From contig NW_025335505.1 in the NCBI RefSeq assembly GCF_004798865.1, positions 12,299,564 through 12,363,563 of the forward strand: 64,000 bases of DNA. The letters are read 5' to 3'. This document shows positions 45,186 through 56,790 of the stretch, one piece after another. Within the stretch, counting starts at the first letter, position 1, and every line of letters begins with the position of its first letter. Under the pieces are notes generated by a model. That model was given only the letters and a program-made list of their open reading frames with translations, was not told the DNA's origin and ran no database searches. This DNA comes from Varanus komodoensis (taxonomy: Eukaryota > Chordata > Lepidosauria > Squamata > Varanidae). The translations under genes were made by a program, and so were the position numbers.

Positions 45186-46302
45186 GCTTGGATGTTTTAT
45201 TCTGTACAATGTATTTTAAGTCGTATTTCTGTCAATAGTAAGGTACAATGTTTGAAACATTGTGTTTATGTTGTAACTGGTGCTGTGATTTGTAATGGAA
45301 CAGAAACCCTTAATTCCACTAGAATTTTTTCCCCCAAAATGTACTGATATACCGTGGATTACCATTTGCAGAACTAGTTTTTATAAAATCAATCGATCAA
45401 TCAGTCATTCAGTCTAAATGTCCTTTCCAGTAGGCATGGAATCCCTTCTGTTTGCAATCTCACTGGTTAATGGAATCTACAGTCTTAGTGTGGTTCCGCA
45501 CATCAGAACAAGGTGGAACAACTGCAGCAGTGAAATGGAATGTTTTACAGCAGGAGGAGACTACTTTTCATTGCCTCCCATGTATAACAATACCCTGCAT
45601 TTAAAAAACTGGCATCTCAGAGAGAAATGTTTTAGGCGGAACATCTTTAATTTAATCAGGTTTCTATGTACAGTGAGTTTTTAAACATAATTTTAAACAC
45701 TATGATATTTTCATCTTTTAAAAATCCTGTTAAGACCCTTAATTACCTTGCTAAAATGGTGTTGACTAATTTTATTCTTTTTAAAAAAAATAGCAATATG
45801 GTGTTGTAGGTCTATGCTACATTAAAGGAGCTTATGCATACTTATTTTTTAAAAAAATATATATATTAGCAGTGAAGTGTTTTAGAACTAATTAAAAGGT
45901 AGAATAAAAATAAATAGGCATAAAAATAATATCTACTGCAAAAGTTTCTGTGTATGCTGAGCTTCAAGTGGCTGCTCGGATGAACTAGGCTTTCCACTCA
46001 CCACAATGTCATACCCATTGAATATAGTGGGGTATCAACACACAAATACCCCACTGCTCCCAGTAGTGTAGGAAACCAATTGCAGTTCTCCTTGTAGTTT
46101 ACAGCATAGGAACAGTGATTCATTAGTGCTGGGTTCAGTAGTTCTGGGAAGCAGCCACTGATAAAAATTGACTTAATAACTCAGGGAGCTGGAGACCATG
46201 GTAATTGCTAAAGAAGACGCTAACCAAGCCCCTGTCTGTGTCTTGCAGAGATTGTTAAATCCTTAGAACTAGTTGTAGTACATGCATTGAGAAGGATCGA
46301 AC
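45186..46302. other. No gene; short inverted repeat
   Basis: AT-rich. An inverted repeat lies at 46026-46055 (agtggggtat / ataccccact, 10-nt spacer). ORFs at 45099-45347 and 45418-45684 lack known domains. Confidence 0.45.
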
Positions 46303-46429
46303 AGTGAATGTCCGGCCACTAGCACAGTGTATGTGCGATTTCAGTAGCACTCAGTAGTCCAACTGTTATTGCATAAGTGTTGGATTCTGCTAGAGCACCA
46401 GAAATAGTGCTAGTGGCCAGACACTCACT
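46303..46429. repeat. 127-bp MITE with 23-bp terminal inverted repeats
   Basis: The left end 46303-46325 (agtgaatgtccggccactag...) and right end 46407-46429 are reverse complements at 21 of 23 positions. The interior is also partly palindromic (tagtccaac against gtgttggattc). Size and structure fit a miniature inverted-repeat transposable element. I see no clear target-site duplication and do not recognise the family. Confidence 0.75.
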
Positions 46430-47011
46430 GGCTCCTCCCCATACTTTTTATTCTAGTAGGATTGTCTGTGAATTGTGGATTTCAGGAGGGCCATAGAGAT
46501 GTAGTTGTATTGATTTCTCCCTGTACTTCCTGATAAGAAATTGGTTCAGTGTATTGGGGGAGATAATCACCCACTGACTTCCAGCTCACACTAGATGTCA
46601 CTGTTCAGTTATACCACTATGTAGTGAAGTTTTTGAATATTTCTCTTAATCTGAAGGGAAAACCCAAAGAGAAATGTTGTTGTGTGTTCATGGCCAATTA
46701 TAATACTAATGTTTGAATAACTGAACAGTTCTTTATCTTTATTCCTGACTCTGGATGTGTAAAAATCTGGCAGGATAAGTTTTGGTGCCAAGCTACATAC
46801 AGTGGCAACAAACTGAGGTAAAGCTATGTAAAATAATTTTCAAAACAAAAGATACCAGAGAAGCTATAAAAGTCTGCTAGACTTTTAGAAGAACTACTTT
46901 TGGAAAGAATCCTGCTATTCTGTTTTTGATTTTTCTAGGAAGATGATTGGTTTCCCAAGTTATATTAATAATGATTAACTGGAACTTTTCTGTGAGTGAC
47001 TTACAGTGGAG
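46430..47011. other. No gene seen
   Basis: Unique AT-rich sequence. Confidence 0.5.
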
Positions 47012-47134
47012 CATGTGTGGCCCTCCAGATGTTGTTGGACAGCAACACCCATCAGTCATAACCAGCCTATCTATGGTGGGGGATGATGGGAGTTGCAGTC
47101 TAACAAAATCTGTTGGGAGACACTTGGCTCCTAT
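47012..47134. repeat. Palindromic hAT-like MITE
   Basis: The left end 'tgtggccctccagatgttg' plus 'ttggacagcaacacccatca' pairs with the right 'gatgatgggagttgcagtct' and 'atctgttgggagacac'. This is the best-preserved left end of the family in the window. Confidence 0.75.
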
Positions 47135-47847
47135 CCCTGCAGCATATGATGGAATCTGATGTTTGGCCAGTTGTAGAGGGGGAAGCTTTGAGATGTAGTC
47201 AGTCCTTGCAGTGAGAAAGAAAAATTGAATCAAGTTAGTTTCATTTCAAATTCGGGCAGGCTCAGTTACATCCGTCACAAAGGAGTGGGCAGTCCACCTG
47301 AGAATCAGTGGCAGGCATTCCCCCTCACTTTGCATTCTGGTCATATTCTGGTTTATTCAGAATAAGTAATGAAAGCCTCTAAGAAAAAGCCTGTGGGGGG
47401 CAACAATAGTTATACCACAATAATAGTTTAGTTATTTAATACTCTGTAATAAATTATTGCTAGACACTTTGTAACAAATGTGCACAATATCTGTCTTATG
47501 TGGAATCTCTTTTGCCCAGAAGCACTTTTTCCGTCCTGCGTTAATATGCAAAGTAGTTTTGCTATGAGTCAACTCTAACCATTAATGAAAAATGAGTGAC
47601 CCACTTATAAAGCAGTCATGCCATTTTCCTTTACACGCTGCTTCTGCAATGGCTAAATTAGATTTCTGGATATGTGCAAAGCTGATGAAGTCAATGTATA
47701 TGCCCAAGCAAACAGCAAGAGAGAGAAGGAAATTACTTTTCAATATAAATTAGTCAGACTTCTGTCTTTAAACATATCACTGCTACTGGTGGTTGCTATG
47801 AAATTTGCATTGTTTGTATGCCAGGAAAACGTATTAAGTCAAATTTA
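47135..47847. other. No gene seen
   Basis: Unique AT-rich sequence without a clear exon or repeat. Confidence 0.5.
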
Positions 47848-48245
47848 TTTATTTGATTTATATCCCACCCTTCCTCACATAGATCCCAGGGTACCTTATA
47901 ATCTATATAAAATGAAATGTATAAACTATACTAAAATCGTGACTCTAAAACAAACTACACAATCCAAAAACATATAGAGCTCTTGCCTTTACCCTCCACC
48001 CCTGCATAGATAAATAGATTTTTAACAAGGATTTACAGAACAGCCAAATCTCTACCACAGTGCTGTCACTGAAAAGGCCCTGCCATGTGTAGTAGTGTCT
48101 CCCCAGCAAACTTTTAAAGTTTGGGGTAGTCGGTACTGGACCATTGAAGAAGGGTGCTTCGAGTTCCTGGGCCCTGAGCCATGTCAGGCACTGACCACTA
48201 GAAGTAGCACCTTGCATTGGGCAAGTTAGCTCAGAAACAGCCACT
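47848..48245 (-). repeat. L2-type LINE 3' end, reverse orientation
   Basis: The plus strand starts with the reversed tail 'tttatttatttgatttatat' and 'cccacccttcctcacataga'. The minus strand then reads back through a worn ORF end: cagggccttttcagtgacag (usual R-A-F-S-V-T-A), then the K-S-L-L-K-I-Y-L-like ending. No intact frame. Confidence 0.65.
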
Positions 48246-51097
48246 GCACAGATTTAAAAACTGGAGAGAAATGCTCATATCATGTTGTTCCCATAAGAGG
48301 ATCCTTCTGTGTATTAGGGAATGCCACTGTGGTATTTATATAAAGCATTTACCAGTGCTGGGACATAGTACAGTTTTCACCATGTTATAAATGTGGGCTT
48401 GTGTCACACAGAAATGCAATTGCAGAAGAAGTAGAAGGAATTGGAAAGGTGATATGTGTAGGGAATGGCTTGCACACGCCTATCATCTGCCTGTCTGCCT
48501 GCCTGCTTGTCTGCCTATTTATCTCTCTTTAAGATCCAAGATGTGTATGCCCACTGGTGTGAAGGGGTGGAATTGTTTTTAAAAAGTAATTCACAGTTCC
48601 TCCCCAAAAGCCAGAACACCTGCATGCCCGATGTTGAATTTTGCAGTTGTAAGCACCACTGAAGGCTGTGGGATTTCCTTCTGATTAAGCATACATACTG
48701 GGGTGTTTTCAGCTAGTTTTTCCTTACCCAGCAATTGAAGTATTGTGAGAAATCTGTGTTATTCACAGATTTATAGCTTCTCACACGTACATTTGCAACT
48801 CCTTTAAAAAAAATCTAGTAAGACACTTCTGACAGTGCCTTTCTCACCTGGCACCCCACCCCACCGAAGCTTTTCCTCTTCTCTCTAGAGCTGTACTGTA
48901 AGTTTAGCACACACTGTAATATACATAGTAGGAACAACAGAACGTATTAAAAAGTTGTGGTTTGAAGAAATCTGGGATACAATGGCAGAAACAGTGTGAG
49001 GAGGTTTTCAGGTATGGACATAACCTGAAACCAGAGCTGGACATAACAGTGGTTCTAAAAATCCCTAGACTAGACCCTCCCTTGTCATTGTCAACACAGT
49101 TTGATAGTTATCAGTCACATTCTTGCTTTCCCTATGAAAGCAAAGGTCCCTTTCATTTCAGCTTCAGGGAATGGTGTCAATACAACCCCTTTCCTTTCAC
49201 ATTTTTAAATATTCTGTTCATGTTCTTGGGCAATCATGTTTGCTGCGCTTATACCAGTATTGTACTCATTTGTGTTCCTCATAGCAAAGGAATAAAGTAT
49301 GAAGGGAAGTTGAATCTTCCAAGACATGCAGTGGACACTCAGAAATGGGAAAACTAGGACATGTTCACAGTCCACTTAGGAACATATCTCTGCAGCTCAA
49401 TCTTTAAGTGTTTGTGATGAAAAGTCCCTGATTTAAACAGTGATATAGCCATGGTAAGCCTGATTGGTCCATACACTGTAAAGCACTTTCCAGTCACCTG
49501 TGTTTCACTGATACCCAGTGTTTTTCTAATCACTGTATCTGGGGACTAAAAGCAGTTCCTACCAGCTGTAGTTCATTGTGTCAGGGACTATGACAGCCTT
49601 CCACACAACCTTGCCCTCCATATTCTACTTTACAACTTTCTGATTTAACAGAAAGGGAGAAACGGAGCAGCTAAAACTTCTGAACACCTGAGCAACAATC
49701 ACCACTGTTGCCAAACTCCTGTCTTCTAATACTGTACTGTGCCCCAGTATCATGGCTGAATTGCATCCCATTACAATAAAGGATAATGTGTATGTTGAGT
49801 CCTGAGTGATGAATAGCTCCCTAATATATATCTCAGAGAATGGTCTACAGCATCTAACTGTGTTTGTATCTTCAGCAAATATCAGCCTGTTCTTAGTTCA
49901 CTCTTCCCTGGGTATCACCTTGTCTCTAACAAACCTGTTTTGACAATGTGTGATTCAGTTGCAGAATGTGAGTTCACAGCTGGACAGCCAGTTAGCATGC
50001 CATCACAATATTCCTCTTTTGGCTCATATAAAGTTTTGGAAAGCCTAACAGCACTTTTCTCCTATTCAGTCTTACGGAATTATGATGTCCTATTGTTTCC
50101 AAATAAGGCTTCTATTCTACTATCACACAATAACTTTTTAAAAGTTTTCTGGAAACATGAAATCCACTTCCCTGGGAATGTGGCCAAAACAAAGAATATA
50201 TAAAATCTTTATTTAATAATCACAGCTTTGTGTTTTGTTTTACTTGGGTAAGTTCAGGGCCCCCAATCCAGGCTGAGACCCTAGTGTGAGGAGGAGGCTG
50301 TTTTTTAAGACCTAGACTGGGCCCAGTACCTATGTTAACATAAAAAAGGAAAAAGACAAGCTGCACATTTACCTAGGGGTATCTCACGGAATGAAGTAGG
50401 ACCTACTATTTGGTAGACTTTTTAAGATACACATCTAAAGAAATGTTTGGGTCCTGTATATTAACCTGTTGAGTTTGGGAAACAGCCATCCAATTGGAGT
50501 GTTAGCAGTTGTTGCTATGGCTGAGGCTAGGCACTGTTTCTACATTTCAGTATTGTTAAAATCCTTTTAACAGATCTTGTGGAGTAAGAACTCCTCTCAC
50601 TGAATGTTTGTACAAATCTGGCACAACTGTCTATCCTAGAGAGAGCTAGATTGAAAAAATATATAAAGAAAAACTGAAAATAGATTAGTTCTGCGGTTTT
50701 CAAGGGAGAATAATTCCCTAGAAAACATCATACAGCTTCCTTATAATTATACAATGTACCACTGCGTATTCCTTACTAATGTACTGCACAAGTTCTTCAA
50801 CTAGGTAGAGTACCAGAAAAGTCCTGGAAATTTTGAGAATTTCCAGAAGTAATCTTCCAGACTAACCCATTCATTGAAACCATTGCGTGCTGTCAAAATG
50901 CAAGTATTGGATGCTTCGAAAAAGTGGGCCCTTTGTGCTACCAGTCAAATGACATCATACAACTATGCTGGCTTTTTCCTCCTTCAATGGATTTAGTGTA
51001 GTCTGATTTCCATCTATCCCGAATCTCTTCATTAGGACATACAAACCTTTCTGGAAGATATAGGATTCTTAGTAATGTATGCACCTCATTGTCAGCC
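48246..51097. other. No confident gene
   Basis: A CTGC/CTGT-rich run lies at 48488-48520. A plus-strand ORF of 131 codons (48962-49357) has no known domain or splice context. Otherwise AT-rich unique sequence. Confidence 0.45.
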
Positions 51098-51315
51098 ATC
51101 ATCATTATTGTTAGATTTATAATCTGCCTTTCTTTCTCTTGTAAGGGACCCAAGATGGCTTACCTAGCCCTTCTTTTCTGCATGTTATCAGCAATCCTGT
51201 GAAGTAGGTTAGGCTGAAACCCAGGTACCAGGGAGCTTCATAGTTGAATGGGGACAAGAACTCAGATCTCCAAAGTCCCTGTCCTACACTCTACCCCCTA
51301 GGCCACAATGGCTGT
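51098..51315 (-). repeat. MIR-like tRNA SINE, reverse orientation, nearly complete
   Basis: The plus strand shows, in order, 'agatttataatctgcctttc' (reversed tail), 'tcctgtgaagtaggttaggc', 'agttgaatggggacaagaac', 'tcagatctccaaagtccctg' (reversed B-box side) and 'acactctaccccctaggcca' (reversed A-box side). This matches the common squamate SINE whose forward head begins 'tggtgtagtggttagagtg'. Confidence 0.8.
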
Positions 51316-51531
51316 CATATCTTAGATCATGTTGAGCTTCTTGATACCAATCTCAACTCCAAGTCTCCTCTCTTTAACCTGACTTGCATATGTACTTTCC
51401 TAATCAATCATTATAGTAGCAAGACTCTGATTCTGCTAGAATTACTACTGAGCCCTGCCAGATTTTCTTAGCTCTGGATTCTAAAGTTGATCCTGTCCTG
51501 CATGTTTAAAATATTTTATAGTTAATTTAAG
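51316..51531. other. No gene seen
   Basis: Short spacer between two SINEs. Confidence 0.5.
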
Positions 51532-51692
51532 AGCCACTCTGGTGTAAATGTTAAGAGTGCCAGACTTGGACTCAGGAAATCTGAACTTCAAGTCAGCACT
51601 TGGAAGAGCACCTTGAGAGTCACTCTGGTTTCTTTACAAGAGGAACAAAGGCACCATATTAATGCAATGTGGATGTAAATAAAATGTAGCAG
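51532..51692 (+). repeat. MIR-like tRNA SINE, forward orientation
   Basis: The head reads 'gagccactctggtgtaaatg' then 'ttaagagtgccagacttgga' (A-box region), with 'cttcaagtcagcac' as a decayed B box and 'cttgagagtcactctggttt' downstream. Same family as the reversed copy at 51098-51315. Confidence 0.65.
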
Positions 51693-52216
51693 TAACAGCA
51701 GTAGCAATAATAATGAATTAGTGTTTGTTTTTAACCTTTTTTCACCTGAATTTTGCTGGCTAGTACTTAAACTCTAACCGTTAGCTTTGGGAAATTTTGG
51801 GGTTTACTTAACCACTCCGTAAAGAAATCAGAGCCTAAAGCAAGTTAATCTCAGGACAGTAGTCAAGTAAAAGCTCTCTAAATTCTCACGGAGTCTCCTT
51901 GAACTTCTTCACTGCTTTAAATGATGTTGCATTCAGCAGCACAGTGAGGTGTGAATAACCTCTGTTAAACTGTACATATGTACTACCAATTGCCTTTGTT
52001 CACATTTTTCTACTCCTGGGCATATATCAGTTTTGAGTATTGTTTTGAAGTACTTACAAATACGTTTCCTTTTCGTTTGATGCATTCTCCCCGCCTGCTC
52101 CCCCCCCCCCGCTCCGCCCTGCTGTACATGGTTGGCTACATTTGCTGTGTTACCTTCCCTTGATGTACATTGTTTCTAACCTAATGTACTCAGTCACATA
52201 ACTTTCTTTTCAATAG
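51693..52216. other. No gene; C-run
   Basis: A pyrimidine-rich block with a C-run at 52102-52111. It may help define the acceptor of the candidate exon that follows, but I infer nothing firm. Confidence 0.4.
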
Positions 52217-52219
52217 CAG

Positions 52220-52263
52220 GCACCAGGCCTTCTATTCATACACAATGTTCTATGACAAGCGGT
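52220..52263 (+). CDS. Low-confidence candidate internal exon (44 bp), phase-compatible with 14068-14126
   Basis: A branch-point-like 'cctaatgta', a pyrimidine tract and tandem acceptors (aatagcag, a NAGNAG site) precede 52220. A GTAAGT donor follows at 52264, with a second GTGAGT at 52271. Joined in phase to the first exon, the frame is open: (AG)G then H-Q-A-F-Y-S-Y-T-M-F-Y-D-K-R and one base of the next codon. Using the upstream AG adds one codon. The same frame hits TGA soon after the donor, as expected for an exon end. I do not recognise the peptide, and a 44-bp match could be chance. Confidence 0.25.
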
Positions 52264-52729
52264 GTAAGTCGTGAGTGTTTTGAATTGTACAGCCTGTACA
52301 CTTGCTCAGAGTGCAAGGTAAGTCCTTGTCAGTTTCTGTATCTCTGTGCGTTTCCCTTTCTCTTTGCTGTTTCCGAGCTACCCATTTTTCTGTTCTTGCA
52401 AAACAATAAAACTCAATGGAGTCCATATTTCACAATAGTTTTAGGCTGGTGCTTCAAAGGCTTGAGACTACTGGTGTTCATGTGCATTGTGTAGCAATGT
52501 AGCTAGAGTACAGAGAAGGCTGATGCAATGCTGGAGTAGTTCTCATATTAGGAGGATGAAGAAAGAGTTATATTTAGCACACATTAAAAAAAACAACAGG
52601 CCCACACATGGGACAGCGATGAAATAATGCATTCAGAGAGAAAAATAAAAGGATTCTGATGAAAATGCTGTAATACAAAATATGTCAGCAGTGGCACATC
52701 GCTCCAGTCCTCTCTCAGCCGTGTTGGCT
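52264..52729. other. No further gene seen
   Basis: Sequence after the candidate exon. A domainless ORF lies at 52252-52494. Confidence 0.45.
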
Positions 52730-53292
52730 GCAAGGTGAAGTCCGGGCCCAATTCAGAGTGCTTGTTTTAACATTTAAAGCCCTAGACATCTTGGGGCCAG
52801 GTTATGCCTTGGCCCATATGTTCTTACCTGCCTGTTCAGAAAATCTGTTGAGGTCCTTCTCAGGGAACCCCTCCTCTAAAGAAATAAGGGGGGTGGCAAT
52901 GAGAAGAGCCTTTTCAGTAGTGGCACCCCATCTCTGGAACATGCTCTCTACAGAGGTGCCCCCAGTGCCACCCCTATCATCTTTTTGCTGCCAGGTGAAA
53001 ACCTATTTTCTAGTTATTTTAATAGTTAACTCTGTGTGTTTATATCTTCTGAGCCAGTTTTAAATATTATTTATTATTTGCTGCTCTGCTGGGGGTTTAA
53101 GTTATCATGGTTGCTGTGGTTGTTTCCCTGCAGTTGTTTCATCATACTGTTTTAGTTTAGTTTTTATTGTATTTTGTATTTATGAGTATTTTATGAATTG
53201 TATTTCCAATTTTTAACATCTGTAAACTGCCCAGAGACACTGTGGGCTATAGGGTGGTACAGTATATAAATGTGATAAACAAATAAACAATA
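52730..53292 (+). repeat. L2-type LINE 3' end
   Basis: The 101-codon frame 52758-53063 reads L-V-L-T-F-K-A-L-D-I-L-G-P-G-Y, then L-L-R-S-F-S, then R-R-A-F-S-V-V-A-P-H-L-W-N and Q-V-K-T-Y-F-L. This is the conserved C-terminus of L2-type ORF2. A 3' UTR follows with 'gtaaactgcccagagacac', 'gggtggtacagtatataaat' and an (AAAC/AAAT) tail to 53292. It is the least decayed L2-type piece in the window. Confidence 0.85.
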
Positions 53293-54597
53293 TGTAACTG
53301 ACAAAGAAATCCTATACATAGTGAATTTGCACATGTGTGAAATGATTTTATCATTTCATTTTGCTGTATAAGTTCCATGAAGTTTTTGCAGCTGTTTTAA
53401 CTACTTTAGGCTGTCTTGAAGATGCTTTTACATTTGCAGGATGCAGTATAGGTTTATTTAAACAATAATGACAGTAGCTGCTTGGCTGGCTTGCTATATG
53501 CCTTCACCTTCAGGAGATGATGGTTGATTTAATCTCAGTATTTCTTTTTGTAGTCACATGACAGAAGAGAGGGCTATAGTCAATTCCATTCTGACTATAG
53601 GGAAGTTTTGTTAGGCATGATCTGCTTTATGGAGGAAAGAGATTTCTGTGCTTTGAAACAAGTACTGCCCTTTGAATAGCCCCTCTGTTTTTTTACTGTT
53701 TTAGTTGCATCTTTGTAGAGGATAAACACATGCCTCTTTTAATAGGCTGAGGTTTATGATACAAGCAGGTAGTAAGACAACCTCTTTAAAAGGGCAGGTT
53801 CTGCTTTGTGCATTCAAAGATACACCTTCTCCCTGCCCTGAGAAGCTTACAAGCTAAAGTTCATTAAGGCAAACGGCTGAAGAAAGGAAGGGAAGGGAAG
53901 TAGTGGTAGAGATGTGAAGGCCCAGGGGACAATTACAATGATGGAGAAGAGATTTTCCTTGAAATAAAAAGTAGGAAAACAGTATTTTTCAACAAACAAA
54001 AAATTCAATTGCCCCCCCTCAACCCTTCAGGTATGAGTAACAGGGAAGCAATGTCAAGTTGTTTCAGTTACAGATACTTAGGCAGTGTTTCAGTATGCCT
54101 TGAGAACTGTGCATTTATGCCAAATGCTTCACAGAAGAAAACAGATTTTGAAGGAGTTGAAAGATGTACGAGAGGAAGATGGGAAACAACAACTTGGTGT
54201 TCTTGCCTTCTTTGTGACATTTTTGTGCTGTCGTTTCATTAGCTGATTCCCAGGAACAATTACTATACATCTAGGAAGGATTTTTGGCAAGGGACAGAGA
54301 GAAAGAAAAACATGAACTGACCCAAAAACTAAAGCACCTAACACCCTGAACCCAACACAGCTTGTAAGAAGCCTGTCTCTTTGCCAGCAGGGGGAAAAAT
54401 TCAAGGGCATCTGAAGTCATCTCCTGTTTTGCTCACTTGCGTGGTGATATCTAGGTTATTCCTCTGTGCCTTCTAGTACAGTGCCCTTTTTGGCATCTGT
54501 AGTAGTTTTGCAAGTTTTCATTTCAAGTCTCATTTGTTCAAAAAAGGGGTTTTATGTGGTTTAGACACGCACAGCCAGAACTTCCTGATTGCAGCAT
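53293..54597. other. No gene seen
   Basis: Intron-like. ORFs on both strands near 54009-54410 lack domains. Confidence 0.5.
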
Positions 54598-55095
54598 TGT
54601 ATTATCCATCCATCCATAGTATTTACAGAGTGCTTAATAATGAACATTTTCTGGGTGGCTTACAGTAAATAAGATGCCAATATAACATCTCAAAAAGAGA
54701 ATAAACCAGCAAGAACACAAAAACAGTAAAACCAGTAACAGGAACATTACAGTCCTTAACATTAGCCCAAAAGAGCTAAAAAGCATCGAACTATTTCAGC
54801 ACCAAAAGTTTAAATCTTAGAAGATTAAAAAGTCCTTACAGTGCACAGTATAGGTGAGGGAGGCCATTTCATAACTGGGATGCTACCACCGAAAAGACCC
54901 TTTCTTTAACAGCACTCTGTGGCACTTCAGTTGATGGGAGCACCCAGAGAAAGGACTCAGCATTGATCTTTGGGTACATATATATAACGGAAAGCAATTG
55001 TCCAGATCAACTTGGCCACAAACTATTCAGGGCTTAAAGGCTTAATATCAACACCATACATGGTACAGAAGCCTATGCAGCAGCCTAGTATTATT
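54598..55095 (-). repeat. L2-type LINE 3' end, reverse orientation
   Basis: The plus strand begins (CATC)n, 'gagtgcttaataatgaac' and 'ttctgggtggcttacagtaa' (reversed tail). On the minus strand upstream it reads ...gggtcttttcggtggtagc... with a worn V-A-S-Q-L-.-N-G-L-P block. No intact frame. Confidence 0.65.
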
Positions 55096-55101
55096 TATTT
55101 G

Positions 55102-55668
55102 TGTCGTGCCTGAAGCCCCGACAGAGGCAGCACCTCACGAGGAGGTCTTGTGCTTGGGACCCTGTACCCAAATGCCTACCCCACAACCTAGCTTGGGGGT
55201 GGCTGAGCAGACAGCTGTACCTCACCCTGACTCCTCACCCATTGAGCAAACACCCGAGCCCACATCAAAGCAAGAGAGCCCTGAGGGAAAAGGCACTACG
55301 AGTTCTGCTCAGAAAGAGTTAGAGCAGACTGTCCCTCCCCCTCCTGATGCTGAACTTCCTGAGCACAACACAGAAGACGAAGAGGGCATGATAGACTTTT
55401 CCCTAGCAACCAATTGTAGAGCTCTGAGGAGGTGGAAACAAAGACAAGCCTTGTTACATCAGAGAGAAGAAAGGCGGGGCCAGGAGAGCTAGTCCCACGT
55501 GGGCTCAGGGGAGAGAGCCACTAAAGGATTAGCATCTGCATTGCAAAGACATCAACAGTAGAGCTTATCTGTAGAGTTGTGAATCTTGTAGATAAGTAGC
55601 AATAAAGGACTTTAGTTTTATTGCTCGTGAACGTGTGGGTTGTTTACATGTTGAGTAGCACCTCGACA
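55102..55668 (+). mobile_element. Solo LTR of an LTR retroelement (possibly Ty3/Gypsy)
   Basis: A 567-bp element that starts TGTCG and ends CGACA, the TG...CA ends with a 5-bp inverted terminus expected of an LTR. A polyadenylation signal AATAAA lies at 55601-55606 near the 3' part, consistent with an R/U5 layout on the plus strand. The flanks atttg and attta suggest an imperfect 5-bp target duplication. There is no internal region, primer-binding site or second LTR here, so it is a solo LTR left by LTR-LTR recombination. It looks whole as an LTR. The family is uncertain, and it is younger than the L2-type and SINE sequences it separates. Confidence 0.7.
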
Positions 55669-55907
55669 ATTTATTAGATTTATATTCCACCTTTTTTCTT
55701 ACAAATAACTCAAAGCAGCTCACATAATTCTCCTCCTGCTGCTCTTAGTCTTATCCCTGCACCAACAACCCTTTGAGAAAGGTTGGGATAGGAGTCTGTG
55801 ACTGGCCCAAAGTCACTGAGTTGGCTCCATAGATGAGTGGGGACTCCTCGGACCACCTGAGTTCCAGTCCCATTTCTTAACCACTATACTACACTGGCTT
55901 TCTGATG
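55669..55907 (-). repeat. MIR-like tRNA SINE, reverse orientation
   Basis: The reversed tail 'attagatttatattccacc' is followed by 'gtgactggcccaaagtcact', 'gatgagtggggactcctcgg', 'gagttccagtcccatttctt' (reversed B box) and 'aaccactatactacactggc' (reversed A box). It is complete or nearly so and lies directly after the solo LTR. Confidence 0.8.
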
Positions 55908-56044
55908 TGTTCATACTGTTTGGCACCAGTCCATTTAATGTTCTTGCTATTCTGATTTGGACAAACTGAAGTTTCTGAACTGTTTCTAAAGGCAGCCCAA
56001 GATACAATCCACTGCAGGAATACAAACATGGTAAGATCTGTGTT

Positions 56045-56118
56045 ATAATTGTGTTCCCATGGGTGGCTTGTGTGAACAGAATGCTGGACTAGGTGGACCC
56101 CACTCTGATCCAGCATGG
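56045..56118 (+). repeat. CR1/L3-type LINE extreme 3' end
   Basis: 'gtgtgaacagaatgctggac' followed by 'taggtggaccccactctgat' and 'ccagcatggctgtta' is the terminal part of the widespread amniote CR1/L3 3' UTR. Confidence 0.75.
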
Positions 56119-56230
56119 CTGTTATTATATTATATATATTATTATATTTATTTATTAAAACATTTCTATGCCGCCCCTTGCCGAAGCCTCGGGGCGGCTC
56201 ACAACATTGAATAAAATACACAATAAATTA
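56119..56230 (-). repeat. L2-type LINE tail, reverse orientation
   Basis: The plus strand reads (ATTT)n, 'catttctatgccgcccctt', 'gccgaagcctcggggcggct' and 'cacaac', the reverse of the tail at 29754-29834. It interrupts or abuts the CR1 end just before it. Confidence 0.75.
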
Positions 56231-56654
56231 AAACAATATTCTTAGGAACATACATCACTCTTAGCTACTCTACTGCCAAAAGTGTTTTCTGCTATAGCAA
56301 CAGCAACATAGTGATCTGTGTTCAGTTAAAGAACAAATAAAAATGGTTCCCACATAAAATATAGGTGCAAAGAAGGCAATGGTTAGTTTCTGCAACTTCT
56401 CTGTGGTCCTTCGGTTGATGCATTGACCATCGCTGCACTTGGGCAAGTATCCTGGCATAGTGGCCTCAGTCATACTTACCCAGGATCTGAGACCCTTAAA
56501 CCAAACTCTTGGGGGGAATATGGAAACATGGTATTCAGAATCAGGGCTTTGTAACTCAGGCCAATATCCTGTACTGCTCTGCACTAGCTGCACAGATTGC
56601 TAGAGCAACAAGAACTTTGATTCTTCAAACAATCAACACTGAGCAGCTATTAGA
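56231..56654. other. No gene seen
   Basis: A 107-codon minus frame (56270-56593) has no known domain. Confidence 0.45.
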
Positions 56655-56790
56655 CTCTCATTTCTCTCATTGTTGGTTATTTTATATGTTGTTTATTTAT
56701 TGCTCTGTTTATTTATTGTTCTTCTTATTGTAAGTCGTCCTGGGATGATTTTCGTGTAGGAAGGTGTAGAAATATTTTAAATGAATGGGA
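56655..56790 (+). repeat. L2-type LINE tail
   Basis: A T-rich 3' UTR is followed by 'gtaagtcgtcctgggatgat' and 'aggtgtagaaatattttaaa', the usual tail plan. Confidence 0.6.

Noticed and set aside
48962-49357. 131-codon plus-strand ORF
   Set aside because: No domain, splice context or CpG signal. A chance frame of this size is plausible in 64 kb.
55106-55492. 128-codon ORF as a host gene
   Set aside because: It lies wholly inside the solo LTR and resembles no known protein.
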